A DNA stretch of 64,000 nt from Streptomyces sp. NBC_01294 (GTDB taxonomy: Bacteria > Actinomycetota > Actinomycetes > Streptomycetales > Streptomycetaceae): assembly GCF_035917235.1 (NCBI RefSeq), contig NZ_CP108423.1, positions 6,911,501 to 6,975,500 on the forward strand. Direction: 5' to 3'. Under the pieces are notes generated by a model, which saw only the letters and a list, made by a program, of their open reading frames with translations, ran no database searches and had not been told where the DNA came from. Shown here one piece after another: positions 8,023 to 16,716 of the stretch (the first letter of the stretch is position 1; each line of letters begins with the position of its first letter). The position numbers and the translations under genes are program-made.

Positions 8023-9504
8023 TCAGTGGCCGAGCCGCGGAGCCTGCCGTTCGTGCGGAAGCTCGTGCGGGCGCTCGCGGGGGAGTTCGCAGGGCAGGCG
8101 CGAGGGGACCGGGGTCGCGTCCAGCCGGGCCGTGATCACCAGGGTGCCCTCCTCGATCTGGTAGTCGAGGGGGAGGCCGAGGCCGCGCATCGCGGCGACC
8201 ATGCCGGTGTTGGCGGCGCGGGTGACGGCGTACACGCTGTCGCACCCGGCCTCGACGGCCATCGCGACGAGCCGGCGCAGCAGCTCGGAGCCGATGCCGC
8301 GGCGCTGCCAGTCGTCCTCGATGAGCAGCGCGATCTCGGTCTCGTCGCCGTCCCACAGCAGGTGGCCGAGGGCGACGAGCTTCCCGGAGGCGGTGGTGGC
8401 GGCGAGGGTGCGGCCGAAGCGGGGGCTCAGCAGGTGGCCGAGGTAGCGGTCGGCGTCGGAGACGGGCCCGTGGTAGCGCAGCGACAGGGTGCGCTCGGAG
8501 CAGCGGTCGTGCATGGCGCGGGCCGCCGCCTGGTCGGAGCCGTCGGCGCGGCGCACGGTGATCTCGTTGCCCTCGGGCAGGGTCAGCACGTCCTGGCTGC
8601 GCGGGACGCGCGGGCCGAGCCGGGCGTCGAGCTCGACGAGCGCGCGGGCGCGGGCGAACTCGGTGGGGGTGAAGGGCAGGTAGGGCCGCTCCACGGTGAT
8701 CGCACCGCCTGAGGGGTCGCGCAGCCGCATGACCGTGGCCTCCAGGACGCCCTCGACCGGGGCGTCCGCGCCGGCGTTGGGGCGGCCGGAGAGGGTGGTC
8801 GCCGGGATCGAGTGGATCGTGCAGCGGCCGAGCAGCTGGCGCAGGGCGAGGGGGAGCTCGGCGGCGTCCAGGGCGGTGCGGGTGGCCAGGCCGAGGACCC
8901 GGGTCGGGGTGTCGACCAGGTCGTGGGCGTCGGCGCGCTCGATCCAGGTGCTGTGGCCGCCGGACCGGGCGATGGCACGGGTGAGGTCGGCGGAGGGCAG
9001 CTGCTGCGGGGCGCGCAGCAGGAACTCGTCGACGGTGCCGCCCTCGGGGAGCGGATGCGTCTGGAGGGTCAGGATGTCGACGCCGTTACGGGCGAGGGCG
9101 GTGCAGAGGGCGGCCAGGGAGCCGGGTTCGTCCCGTACGGTCGTGCGCATCCGCCACAGGGCGGTGGTGGTCGTGGTGGTCGTGGTCGTACTCGTGGTGG
9201 TGCTCCCGGTGGCTCCGGGGGCGGCGTGCGGGAGCGGCGCCGGCGTCGTATCGCCGGGCGCTGTGCTGCCCGGCGGCGGCGCATGGCTGTGGCGCCGTGC
9301 CCACCAGGTGTGGAAGGCCGCGGTGACGAGGAGTGCCACGGCCGAGGCGACCAGCAGGACCGGGCCCCTCGGTCCGTGCACGACGAGATTGGCGATGGCG
9401 TCGGCGACCGCGACGGCGCAGAACAGCGCGGCGAGTTCGACGACGTCGCGGCGCCAGTGGTGACGGTGGGAACGCTGGGCGGAGGTGGGGTTACGGTCAG
9501 TCAT
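8023..9504 (-). CDS. Membrane-anchored ACT-GNAT fusion protein
   Basis: A 493-residue multidomain protein. Two hydrophobic segments lie near residues 22-70, then a linker containing a run of threonines. An ACT-like domain follows (WRMRTTVRDEPGSLAALCTALARNGVDI), a family that senses amino acids. A degenerate middle region leads to a C-terminal GNAT acetyltransferase domain with an acetyl-CoA loop (DDWQRRGIGSELLRRL). The likely role is amino-acid-responsive acetylation of a protein or small molecule; this is inference from domains. ATG 9504 is preferred over the upstream in-frame start at 9540. The tail is rich in Pro/Glu/His/Arg repeats. Confidence 0.82.
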   Translation of the reverse strand: MTDRNPTSAQRSHRHHWRRDVVELAALFCAVAVADAIANLVVHGPRGPVLLVASAVALLVTAAFHTWWARRHSHAPPPGSTAPGDTTPAPLPHAAPGATGSTTTSTTTTTTTTTALWRMRTTVRDEPGSLAALCTALARNGVDILTLQTHPLPEGGTVDEFLLRAPQQLPSADLTRAIARSGGHSTWIERADAHDLVDTPTRVLGLATRTALDAAELPLALRQLLGRCTIHSIPATTLSGRPNAGADAPVEGVLEATVMRLRDPSGGAITVERPYLPFTPTEFARARALVELDARLGPRVPRSQDVLTLPEGNEITVRRADGSDQAAARAMHDRCSERTLSLRYHGPVSDADRYLGHLLSPRFGRTLAATTASGKLVALGHLLWDGDETEIALLIEDDWQRRGIGSELLRRLVAMAVEAGCDSVYAVTRAANTGMVAAMRGLGLPLDYQIEEGTLVITARLDATPVPSRLPCELPRERPHELPHERQAPRLGH

Positions 9505-9646
9505 GCACACCACTGTGGCGCAGGGGTGTTGCGTGATCACGAACGATCTGTGACCGACTGGTTAAGTGTCCATCTGGCCGATTTCACCCTGTTTTCCGGA
9601 AAGGCGAGCCGATCGGGCCCGACCCGGCGCCCAGGTTCCCGGTGTC

Positions 9647-11215
9647 CTACTGGCCGACGCGGCCGGGCTGGAGGGTCTTGGTGAACAGTACGCCGCCTCC
9701 CTGGTGGCGCAGCCGGACGGTGAGTTCCCCGCTGCCGCCGTCGATGTCGACCTCGCCGTAGTACGGAGGGTTCTCCGACGGCGACATGTTGGCGAAGGGA
9801 GCCGACTGGACGTACGCCGTCCGCGGGCCGAAAGTGGCGTCGAGCCGCCCGGCCGGGAAGCCGCCGGCGCCGATGGGGCCGGAAACGAACTCCCAGAACG
9901 GCGCGAAGTCGGTGAAGGCGGCCCGCTCGGGCGCGTAGTGGTTCGCGGCGGTGTAGTGCACGTCGGCGGTGAGCCAGACCGTGCCGGTGATGCGCCGGTG
10001 CTTGACGTGCCGCAGGAGCTCGGCGATCTGGAGTTCGCGGCCCAGCGGGGCGCCGGGGTCGCCCTGCGCGACGGCCTCGAAGTTCACGGCCCCGTCGGGG
10101 ACGACGATGCCCAGCGGCATGTCCGCGGCGATGACCTTCCAGGTGGCGCGGGAGCGGGAGAGCTCGCGCTTGACCCAGGCCAGCTGCTCGGGGCCGAGGA
10201 TGCCGATGGGGTCCTCGGTCTGGGTACCGGGGGAGTTGGCGCCCCGGTAGGTGCGCATGTCGAGCACGAAGACGTCGAGCAGCGGGCCGTACCGCATCAC
10301 CCGGTACATCCGGCCCTCGGCGCGGCCGCCGCGCAGGTCGGTGACGGGGAAGTACTCGCCGAAGGCCTGGCGGGCGCGGGCGGCGAGGGTGTCGGCCTCC
10401 TTGACGGTGTAGCGGGGGTCGTCGATCAGCTGGCCCGGGTACCAGTTGTTGCGCACCTCGTGGTCGTCCCACTGGGCGAGGACCGGGACCTGGGCGTTGA
10501 AGCCGAGCAGGTTGCGATCGAGCAGGTTGTAGCGGAAGTTCCCGCGGAACTCGGCGAGGGTCTCGGCGACCTTGGCCTTCTCCTCGGTGGTGACGTTGCG
10601 CCAGAGGCTGCCGTCGCGCAGGGGCACGGAGGAGGCGATCGGTCCGTCGGCGTAGATCGTGTCGCCGCTGAAGAGGAAGAAGTCGGGGTTGCGCAGCCGC
10701 ATCTCCTCGAAGACGCGGTAGCCGCCGAGGTCGGGGTTGATGCCCCAGCCCTGGCCCGCCAGGTCCCCGGACCACACGAAGCGCACGTCGTGGCGGCGGG
10801 AGACGGGGGCGGTGCGGAAGGTGCCGTGGACCGGCGCGCCGGTGCGGCGGGGGTCGTCGGGGTCGGCTAGGACGACCCGGTAGTGGATCTGCTGTCCGGG
10901 CGGGAGGTCGCGCAGGACGGTGGTCCCGGTGAAATCGCTCGACGGGCCGAGGAGCGGCCCGCGGTGGCGGCGCACGGCGTAGCGGAACCCCTCGCTCGGG
11001 GAGGTCTCCACGTACATGCGCGCCACGCGGTCGGAACGGGTCCAGATGGTGGCCGCGTGCGCGGTGATCTCGCCGGACTGGACGCCCCAGGTCGCGTTCG
11101 GCCGGCCGGAGCGGGCGAACGCGGGGGCGGCGAGGGCCGGGGAGGCGAGCAGCGCGGAGGACAGGGCGAGGGAACCGCCGATGAGGGACCGTCGGGTGTG
11201 CGGCATCGATGCCAT
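9647..11215 (-). CDS. phoD: Alkaline phosphatase D family protein, Tat-exported
   Basis: A 522-residue PhoD-type phosphodiesterase/phosphatase with an N-terminal PhoD domain and a metallophosphatase domain. The leader carries a twin-arginine motif (TRRSLIGG) and a hydrophobic stretch ending ALAAPAFA, so export by Tat is expected. Motifs for Fe/Ca-dependent catalysis include FVWSGDLAGQGWG, FLFSGDTIYADG, QWDDHEVRNNW and LTADVHY. The ATG at 11215 has GGAG eight bases upstream. PhoD releases phosphate from phosphodiesters outside the cell; no obvious Pho box was seen upstream. Confidence 0.9.
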   Translation of the reverse strand: MASMPHTRRSLIGGSLALSSALLASPALAAPAFARSGRPNATWGVQSGEITAHAATIWTRSDRVARMYVETSPSEGFRYAVRRHRGPLLGPSSDFTGTTVLRDLPPGQQIHYRVVLADPDDPRRTGAPVHGTFRTAPVSRRHDVRFVWSGDLAGQGWGINPDLGGYRVFEEMRLRNPDFFLFSGDTIYADGPIASSVPLRDGSLWRNVTTEEKAKVAETLAEFRGNFRYNLLDRNLLGFNAQVPVLAQWDDHEVRNNWYPGQLIDDPRYTVKEADTLAARARQAFGEYFPVTDLRGGRAEGRMYRVMRYGPLLDVFVLDMRTYRGANSPGTQTEDPIGILGPEQLAWVKRELSRSRATWKVIAADMPLGIVVPDGAVNFEAVAQGDPGAPLGRELQIAELLRHVKHRRITGTVWLTADVHYTAANHYAPERAAFTDFAPFWEFVSGPIGAGGFPAGRLDATFGPRTAYVQSAPFANMSPSENPPYYGEVDIDGGSGELTVRLRHQGGGVLFTKTLQPGRVGQ

Positions 11216-11316
11216 CGGTGCGTCTCCAGGGGCCGGCGAGGACGGGTCGGACCAGCGTGCCGCCGCACACCGGCCCGGCCGCGTCGCCCACGCGAACCGC
11301 GGATGAACAGCCGTCA

Positions 11317-11476
11317 GCGGCTCATCCGGTCGGACGCCCGTCCGGTCAGGCGCTCATTGGGTCAGCCGCACATCCGGGCGGGCACTCGTCTGGGCGAGCG
11401 CTCGTCCGGGCGGGCGCTCGTCCGGGCGAGCGCTCATCGGGTCGGCGCCCGTCCCTCTCCGTGCTCGTCCGTTGCG
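11317..11476. repeat. 16-bp tandem repeat array (minisatellite)
   Basis: Ten imperfect head-to-tail units of exactly 16 bases, consensus GGCGCTCGTCCGGGCG, fill the gap between phoD and the alpha/beta hydrolase gene. Units begin at 11317 and every 16 bases after it; the central units (11397-11444) are nearly identical and the flanks more diverged. The period is not a multiple of three and no convincing gene covers the array. Confidence 0.85.
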
Positions 11477-11488
11477 GCGCCCGCCCGT

Positions 11489-12340
11489 TCAGGCGGTCAC
11501 CGGGCTCGCGCTGCGGGCCGTGTCGAGCACCACCCGGGAGACGAGGGCGGGGTCGTCGCTCATCGGGACGTGGCCGCAGCCCGGCAGCCGGACCAGCCGG
11601 GCGCCGGGGACGGTGTGCTTGGCGCGGACGCCCTGGCGGCGCAGCAGCAGCCGGTCGCGGGTCCCCCAGGCGATGGTGACCGGCAGGCCGGGCACGTCGT
11701 CGGTGAAGCGTACGGAACCACCCGCGGCCAGGGTGTTCTCGAAGCCGGTGGCGTGGCGCAGGGCGAGGGTCTCGGCGACCACGGCCTCGGGCGAACGGCG
11801 GGACGGGCGGGCGTAGATGGTGCCCGTGAGCGCGGCGCGGCCGGCGGCGTTGCGCGAGAGCCGCTGCACCGCGGGGACCGGCAGCGCCCTGGCGCCGGCG
11901 CGCATCGTGAGGAGCGCGGCGAAGGCGTAGCGGCGCTCGGCCTCCGTCCAGAACCCGGCGGGGGAGAGGGCGGTGACGGAGCGGACGAGGTTGGTCCGGC
12001 CCATTTCGAGGGCGAGCAGCCCGCCGAGGGAGTTGCCCGCGACGTGCGGGCGTTCGACGCCGAGGGCCGTGCAGAGCGCTCCGAGCGCCGGGGCGACGGT
12101 GGCCAGGTCGTACGGGACCCCTTCGGGCAGCGGCGCCGAGGTGCCGAAGCCGGGCAGGTCGATGGCGATCACGTCGTGCTCGGCGGCCAGGATGTCGATC
12201 ACCGGGTGCCAGGCCTGGAGGTGGTGGCCTATGCCGTGCAGCAGGAGGAGCGGTTCGCCCGCGCCCTTGCGCTCGTAGGCGACGGTGGCGGTGCGGGGGC
12301 CGAGCGGCGAATCGATCGTGAAGGAGACCGTGGCGGTCAT
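11489..12340 (-). CDS. Alpha/beta hydrolase
   Basis: A 283-residue alpha/beta-hydrolase fold enzyme. The oxyanion-hole motif LLLLHGIGHH, nucleophile elbow AGNSLGG (Ser104), acid GTRDRL and catalytic His in GCGHVP are all present, giving a complete triad. Its closest general resemblance is to epoxide hydrolase/haloperoxidase-like esterases; the substrate cannot be told. No signal peptide is seen, so it is likely cytoplasmic. Its promoter region contains an inverted repeat listed separately. The 16-bp repeat array follows its stop codon. Confidence 0.88.
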   Translation of the reverse strand: MTATVSFTIDSPLGPRTATVAYERKGAGEPLLLLHGIGHHLQAWHPVIDILAAEHDVIAIDLPGFGTSAPLPEGVPYDLATVAPALGALCTALGVERPHVAGNSLGGLLALEMGRTNLVRSVTALSPAGFWTEAERRYAFAALLTMRAGARALPVPAVQRLSRNAAGRAALTGTIYARPSRRSPEAVVAETLALRHATGFENTLAAGGSVRFTDDVPGLPVTIAWGTRDRLLLRRQGVRAKHTVPGARLVRLPGCGHVPMSDDPALVSRVVLDTARSASPVTA

Positions 12341-12401
12341 GCTGCTCCTCGTCGGTTGGACGCGTGCGAGACAGGTTGTCAGTAGTGCCTACCGCCATGA
12401 T

Positions 12402-12413
12402 TACCGTCCGGTA
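12402..12413. promoter_or_regulatory. Operator-like palindrome upstream of the hydrolase gene
   Basis: TACCGTCCGGTA is a short inverted repeat 62 bases upstream of the hydrolase start, between it and the divergent GntR gene. It may bind a regulator; the site is short and could be chance in GC-rich DNA. Confidence 0.3.
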
Positions 12414-12500
12414 GCCCTTGACTACAAGCCTTCGGGGCCCGCGAGAACATCCCGTGAACGGCTTGATACGTATGCCCGATCTGCCCGGCAAAGGTACGAG

Positions 12501-12537
12501 CATTGGTCTTGACCAAGGGGGTGCGCCGTCCTATCGT
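12501..12537 (+). promoter_or_regulatory. GntR gene promoter overlapped by a dre-like operator
   Basis: A good sigma-70-type promoter: TTGACC at 12509-12514, a 17-base spacer, and TATCGT at 12532-12537. The -35 lies inside the 14-bp palindrome TTGGTCTTGACCAA (12503-12516). The core TGGTCTTGACCA differs by one base from the TGGTCTAGACCA core of the DasR-responsive element known in Streptomyces. A repressor bound here would block the polymerase. Confidence 0.65.
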
Positions 12538-12628
12538 CGCAGGGATAGTGCAGGAACCTTTAATAAACAAAGGCGCGGAACTGCCGCTGGAACACACGGC
12601 GAGTGCAGCGATGGCAGGAGGAGTCAGG

Positions 12629-13399
12629 GTGGGGACCACGCAGCTCGAAACGGCGCCGGAGCCGAAGTACTGGCACCTGAAGACCGTCCTCAGCGAGGCG
12701 CTCGACCAGGACTTCGCCGTCGGCGAGGTGCTGCCCAACGAGCGTGAGCTCGCCGCCCGTTTCGGAGTCGCCCGCGCGACCCTGCGCCAGGCGCTGGAGC
12801 AGCTGGAGCTCGAAGGCCGGCTGCAGCGTCGCCGCGGCGTCGGCACCACCGTCGCCCCGCCGCGCGTCGGCGTCGCCGTCGGCACCGCGCAGCACAGCTG
12901 GCCCGGCGAGAGCGCCGACGGCTGGGAGCCGCTGGACGCGGCCGAGAGCCTGCCGCCCGTCGCGGTCCTGAAGCTCCTCGGTACCGGCGGGGCCTTCGCC
13001 GCCGACCAGCCGGTCCACACGGTGCGCCGCACCCGGGTCACGCACGGCCAGGCCGTCGCCGCCGAACTGCTCTACGTCCCGGCCGCCTCGGTGCCCGGAC
13101 TCCCCGCCATCGAGGCCCCGGCCGGCCCCGCCCGCGCCCGCGCCGTCCTGCGCGAACTGCAGCGGCTGGTCCTCGACGGGCAGGACCGCTCGGTGGAGCT
13201 CGGATCCGCCCGCGCCGACGACGCCAAGGAACTGGACCGGCTGCCCGGTGCCCCGGTACTCCTGGTCACCACGCGCTACTTCACCGCCGCCGGCACCGCC
13301 GCCGTCTCGGTGGCCACCTACCGCGCCGACACCTGCCGCCTCACCTTCGGCGACTCCGGCAACGTCGAGATCACCCACGAACCCCGCGTCGCCTCCTGA
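12629..13399 (+). CDS. GntR family transcriptional regulator (HutC/UTRA-like)
   Basis: A 256-residue regulator. The winged helix-turn-helix covers about residues 10-75, with YWHLKTVLSEALDQDF, LPNERELAARFGVARATLRQAL and EGRLQRRRGVGT. A C-terminal effector domain of the HutC/UTRA type follows, ending in the ATYRADTCRLTF motif. GTG 12629 is the likely start because AGGAGGAG sits five bases upstream and conservation begins at GTTQLE. Its own promoter carries a dre-like palindrome, so autoregulation or control by DasR is plausible. It is distinct in sequence from DasR itself. Confidence 0.88.
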   Translation: MGTTQLETAPEPKYWHLKTVLSEALDQDFAVGEVLPNERELAARFGVARATLRQALEQLELEGRLQRRRGVGTTVAPPRVGVAVGTAQHSWPGESADGWEPLDAAESLPPVAVLKLLGTGGAFAADQPVHTVRRTRVTHGQAVAAELLYVPAASVPGLPAIEAPAGPARARAVLRELQRLVLDGQDRSVELGSARADDAKELDRLPGAPVLLVTTRYFTAAGTAAVSVATYRADTCRLTFGDSGNVEITHEPRVAS

Positions 13400-13438
13400 C
13401 ACTGCCAGGGTGGGCTTGTCGCTTCTGAGCGCTCGGGT

Positions 13439-13474
13439 ACGGCCCGGGTCCGGCAACTGCCGGACCCGGGCCGT
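13439..13474. terminator. Strong terminator hairpin after the GntR gene
   Basis: A 17-bp perfect stem (13439-13455 with 13458-13474, containing CGGCCCGGGTCCGGCA) separated by only two bases lies 40 bases past the GntR stop codon. Confidence 0.8.
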
Positions 13475-13523
13475 CTCGCGTCCGGGGCGTGCCCTTCGGG
13501 TTGTGCCGGGCCCGCGCGGCCGG

Positions 13524-13555
13524 CCCCGCCACGACCGCGCGCGGTCGTGGCGGGG
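13524..13555. terminator. 32-bp perfect palindrome abutting the ROK stop codon
   Basis: Arms 13524-13539 and 13540-13555 are exact complements (CCCCGCCACGACCGCG and its reverse complement) with no spacer. It directly borders the stop codon of the minus-strand ROK gene and most likely terminates transcription there, forming a pair with the hairpin at 13439. Confidence 0.75.
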
Positions 13556-14713
13556 TCAGCGGGGGCGGGCCGTGACCGTCTTCTCCACGGCGAACAGTTC
13601 CTCTTCCACGTGGTCCAGCGCGAGCCGCAGGGCCCCGGTCGCCACCGCGGCCTCGCCGAGCATCGACAGGGCCACCCGCGGCGGGCGAAGGCAGTAGCGT
13701 TCCAGCTCGTGGCGCAGGGGCTCCAGGACCCCGTCCAGGCCGGCCGCCCAGCCGCCGACGATCACGAGCTCCGGATCCATCGCCAGGACCAGCGCGGCCA
13801 CGTCGTGCACCAGCCGCTGCAGGAACCGCTCCACGGCGGCTACCGCCCGCTCGTCGCCGCGCTTGGCCATCGCGAAGACCTCGGCGACGGCAGGCTCGTC
13901 CAGCGGATGCAGCGGTTCACCGGTGGTCGACAGCAGCCGCTCGGGCGTGACCTCGCGGCCCAGCAGGTGCAGGGCGCCGATCTCGCCGGCCGCCCCGCCG
14001 AAGCCCCGGTGCAGCCGGCCGCCGATCAGCGAACCGGCGCCGGGACTGAGCCCCGCCATCACGAACACCATGTCGCCGGTGTCCCGCGCGGCACCCTTCC
14101 AGTGCTCGGCGACCGCCGCCGCATTGGCGTCGTTCTCCACCTGAACCGGGCAGCGGAACGAGCGCTGCAGCCGTTCCCCGAGCGGCAGCCCGGTCCAGCC
14201 GGGCAGCGCGGTGCCCAGGTGGACCGTGCCGTCCGCCTCCACGATCCCGGGGCTGGCGACCCCGACCGCCCGCAGGGAGTCCCGCGGCACCCCGGCGCGG
14301 CGCAGCAGATCGGCGACGGCCGCCCGCACCCGCTCCAGCCGCTCGTCGGCGGACGCCGCCTCCGCGACGTCCTTGGTGCCGGCGCCGATGACGCGTCCGT
14401 CCAGTCCGGACAGCAGCACCGCGATCCGGTGCGAGCCGATCTCGATGCCGAGCAGATGTCCCGCTTCGGCCCGGAAACGGAACCGCCTGGCCGGACGGCC
14501 CTGCCGCCGCGCGCCCTCCTCGGCATCGGCCTCGACGACGAGCCCGGTCGCCATCAGCCCCTCCACGACCCCCTCGACGGTCGGCCGGGAGAGCCCGGTC
14601 AGCCGCGTGAGGTCGGTGAGGGTCGGCGATCCGGCCGAGCGCAGGGCCCGGAGCACCACGGCGGAGTTGATCCGCCGGAGCAGGGAGGGGTCCCCGCCGG
14701 TCAGCTGCCCCAA
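13556..14713 (-). CDS. ROK family transcriptional regulator (NagC/Mlc-like)
   Basis: A 385-residue ROK-family regulator. An N-terminal winged helix (LRRINSAVVLRALRSAG, SRPTVEGVVEGL) is followed by a sugar-kinase-like ROK domain containing IEIGSHRIAVLL, VENDANAAAVAEHW and GRLHRGFGGAAGEIGAL. The usual ROK zinc cluster CxCxxxGC is not visible, and the sequence HLLGREVTPERLLS occupies its place. Members respond to sugars such as N-acetylglucosamine, xylose or glucose. It converges on the GntR gene, which has a dre-like site, so the pair may share amino-sugar regulation; that is inference. Confidence 0.87.
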   Translation of the reverse strand: MGQLTGGDPSLLRRINSAVVLRALRSAGSPTLTDLTRLTGLSRPTVEGVVEGLMATGLVVEADAEEGARRQGRPARRFRFRAEAGHLLGIEIGSHRIAVLLSGLDGRVIGAGTKDVAEAASADERLERVRAAVADLLRRAGVPRDSLRAVGVASPGIVEADGTVHLGTALPGWTGLPLGERLQRSFRCPVQVENDANAAAVAEHWKGAARDTGDMVFVMAGLSPGAGSLIGGRLHRGFGGAAGEIGALHLLGREVTPERLLSTTGEPLHPLDEPAVAEVFAMAKRGDERAVAAVERFLQRLVHDVAALVLAMDPELVIVGGWAAGLDGVLEPLRHELERYCLRPPRVALSMLGEAAVATGALRLALDHVEEELFAVEKTVTARPR

Positions 14714-14812
14714 CGTGTGTCCTCCCAGCTAGCGAGCCTGTCAGCCGGATCGTACTGCCCGCCCGGTGCCGCGGCGAGAAGCAGCCCCCCAACGTCCGGA
14801 ATCAGCCCCTCC

Positions 14813-14860
14813 CTGAGGAGTGTCCGGCCGAGGGGGCCGGACCGGCCGGACACTCCTCAG
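14813..14860. terminator. Terminator hairpin overlapping the response-regulator stop
   Basis: A 17-bp perfect stem (14813-14829 with 14844-14860, containing CTGAGGAGTGTCCGGCC) with a 14-base loop. The right arm includes the TGA stop codon of the minus-strand response regulator. Confidence 0.8.
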
Positions 14861-15507
14861 GCCGGGGAGACGAAGCCCGACTCGTACGCCGTGATCACCG
14901 CCTGGGTGCGGTCCCGCGCCCCCAGCTTCGCGAGGATCGCGCTGACGTGGGACTTGACCGTCTCGGTGCCGATGATCAGCTCGGCCGCGATCTCCACGTT
15001 GGTGAGCCCTCGCGCCATGAGCCGCAGGACCGCCTCCTCCCGCTCGGTCAGGGCGGCCCGTTCCAGCACCGTCCGGGCCTGCCGGTTCCCGTACTCCGCG
15101 GCCAGGGCCCGTACGGCCGCGGGGAAGAGCAGCGTCTCGCCCTCCGCCACGAGCCGTACCGCGTGCACGATCTCCGACGGCCGGGCCCGCTTCAGCAGGA
15201 ACCCGTCCGCCCCGGCCCGCAGCGCCTGGTAGACGTACTCGTCGTTCTCGAAGGTGGTCACCACGAGGATCTTCGGCGGGGAGTCCACCGTCCGCAGGAC
15301 CGCACGGGTCGCCTCGATCCCGTCGAGGAGCGGCATCCGCACGTCCATCGCCACGACGTCCGGCCGCAACTGCCGTACGAGCGGAATCACGGAGGCGCCA
15401 TCGGCTGCCTCACCCACCACTTCGATGTCGGGCTGGGCATCCAGGACGGCGCGCAGACCCGCGCGCACCAGGGGTTCGTCGTCGACGAGCAGTACGGTAA
15501 CCGGCAT
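14857..15507 (-). CDS. NarL/LuxR-type response regulator
   Basis: A 216-residue two-component response regulator. The receiver domain has the acidic pocket at Asp9/Asp10, the phosphoacceptor Asp55 in AMDVRMP, and the conserved Thr and Lys106 in LLKRA. A LuxR-type helix-turn-helix (LTEREEAVLRLMARGLTNVE and TVKSHVSAILAKLGARDR) occupies about residues 150-210. It follows its kinase gene with a four-base gap, so the two are co-transcribed. The divergent ABC exporter is the likely target, with the 28-bp palindrome between them as a candidate site. Confidence 0.92.
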   Translation of the reverse strand: MPVTVLLVDDEPLVRAGLRAVLDAQPDIEVVGEAADGASVIPLVRQLRPDVVAMDVRMPLLDGIEATRAVLRTVDSPPKILVVTTFENDEYVYQALRAGADGFLLKRARPSEIVHAVRLVAEGETLLFPAAVRALAAEYGNRQARTVLERAALTEREEAVLRLMARGLTNVEIAAELIIGTETVKSHVSAILAKLGARDRTQAVITAYESGFVSPA

Positions 15508-15511
15508 CCGG

Positions 15512-16687
15512 TCAGCGTATTCGCTCCAACGGAAGCCGTGCGTGCACTCTCCAGCCCCCCTCGTGCGGTCCGGTCTCCGTCTCGCCGCCGAGCAGCGCGG
15601 CCCGCTCCCGCATCCCGCGCAGCCCGCTGCCGCCGCCGAGCGTGACGCCGGAACGCTCCGGCAGCGGATTCGTCACCTCCAGGTCCAGCCGGCCCGCGGT
15701 CATCTCCACCCGCACCCTGACCGGTACGGGGCCGCAGTGGCGCAGCACGTTGGTCAGCGCCTCCTGCAGGATCCGGTACCCCTCCCGGGTGACCGGTCCG
15801 GGCAACTTCTCCAGTGGTCCGGTCAGTTGTGCGTCGACGGCGGCACCGGAGGCGCGGGCCGACTCCAGCAGCCGGTCCGCCTCCGCCAGTGTCGGCCCCT
15901 GGGACGGTGGCCGTTTGGACTCCCGCAGTACGCCCAGCACCCGCTCCAGATCCTCCAGCGCGGCCCGGCCCGTCTCCTCGATCGCGCACAGCGCCCGGTC
16001 GGTGAACTCCGGATCGCCGGCGGCCCGGGCGGCCCCGGCCTGCACCACCGCCACCGTCAGCGCGTGCCCGATGGAGTCGTGCAGCTCCCGCGCGATCCGG
16101 GTGCGCTCCAGCAGCTGTTCGGTCCGGGCCTCCAGCGCGGTGAGCCGCTCGGCCGCCGAAGGCCCCAGCAACCGCTGGGCGACCGCGGTGATCAGCTGCC
16201 CGAGCACGATCACCATGGCGAAGAGCAGGATGAGCGGCACCGGCACGAGCAGTGCGGCGGCCCACCGCGGGGGCACGAAGGGCAGCATGGGATCGCTTTC
16301 CAGCGGGTGCCCGAGCGCGAGCGTGACCAGTTCGACCGTCATCATCGGGAGCCACACGGTCGGGGCCCAGGCGGCCCCCGTGAAGACGAGCCGCACCTCG
16401 AGCCACAGCAGGGTCCGCCACCGGTCGCTCCACCCTGCGGAGGGGACCGCGCTGATGGTGCTCTCCTCGCGGTCCCAGTCGTGCGGGGTGAGCAGGAACC
16501 GCGCCTGCAGCCCCTCCGCCAGCCGCACCCAGGGCACCAGACCCAGCGGGATGACGATGAGCAGCGGAGCCCACGGCGCCGCGGGCTCTATGAACATCCA
16601 GAGCGCCAGCAGCAGGGCGGGCACGCAGAGGTGCAACCAGCGTGAATAGGTCACTGGTTGGAGCGGGGCCCTGAGCAGTCGGTACAT
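15512..16687 (-). CDS. Sensor histidine kinase (HisKA_3 type)
   Basis: A 391-residue NarL-type sensor kinase. Hydrophobic segments at about 20-55, 95-125 and 145-170 form the membrane region. The dimerisation helix contains the phosphorylated His203 in RIARELHDSIGHAL, and the ATPase domain shows LQEALTNVLRH (N box) and GGGSGLRGMRERA (G box). There is no large extracellular sensor domain, typical of intramembrane-sensing kinases that respond to envelope stress or lipid II-binding agents and are paired with ABC exporters. ATG 16687 is the first start consistent with the hydrophobic N-terminus. Confidence 0.9.
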   Translation of the reverse strand: MYRLLRAPLQPVTYSRWLHLCVPALLLALWMFIEPAAPWAPLLIVIPLGLVPWVRLAEGLQARFLLTPHDWDREESTISAVPSAGWSDRWRTLLWLEVRLVFTGAAWAPTVWLPMMTVELVTLALGHPLESDPMLPFVPPRWAAALLVPVPLILLFAMVIVLGQLITAVAQRLLGPSAAERLTALEARTEQLLERTRIARELHDSIGHALTVAVVQAGAARAAGDPEFTDRALCAIEETGRAALEDLERVLGVLRESKRPPSQGPTLAEADRLLESARASGAAVDAQLTGPLEKLPGPVTREGYRILQEALTNVLRHCGPVPVRVRVEMTAGRLDLEVTNPLPERSGVTLGGGSGLRGMRERAALLGGETETGPHEGGWRVHARLPLERIR

Positions 16688-16716
16688 GACTCCATGGTGG
16701 CAGCACCCTGTCCGCG

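Noticed and set aside
12503..12628. Upstream extension of the GntR frame
   Set aside because: It would read through the promoter and operator; conservation and an AGGAGGAG site place the start at 12629.
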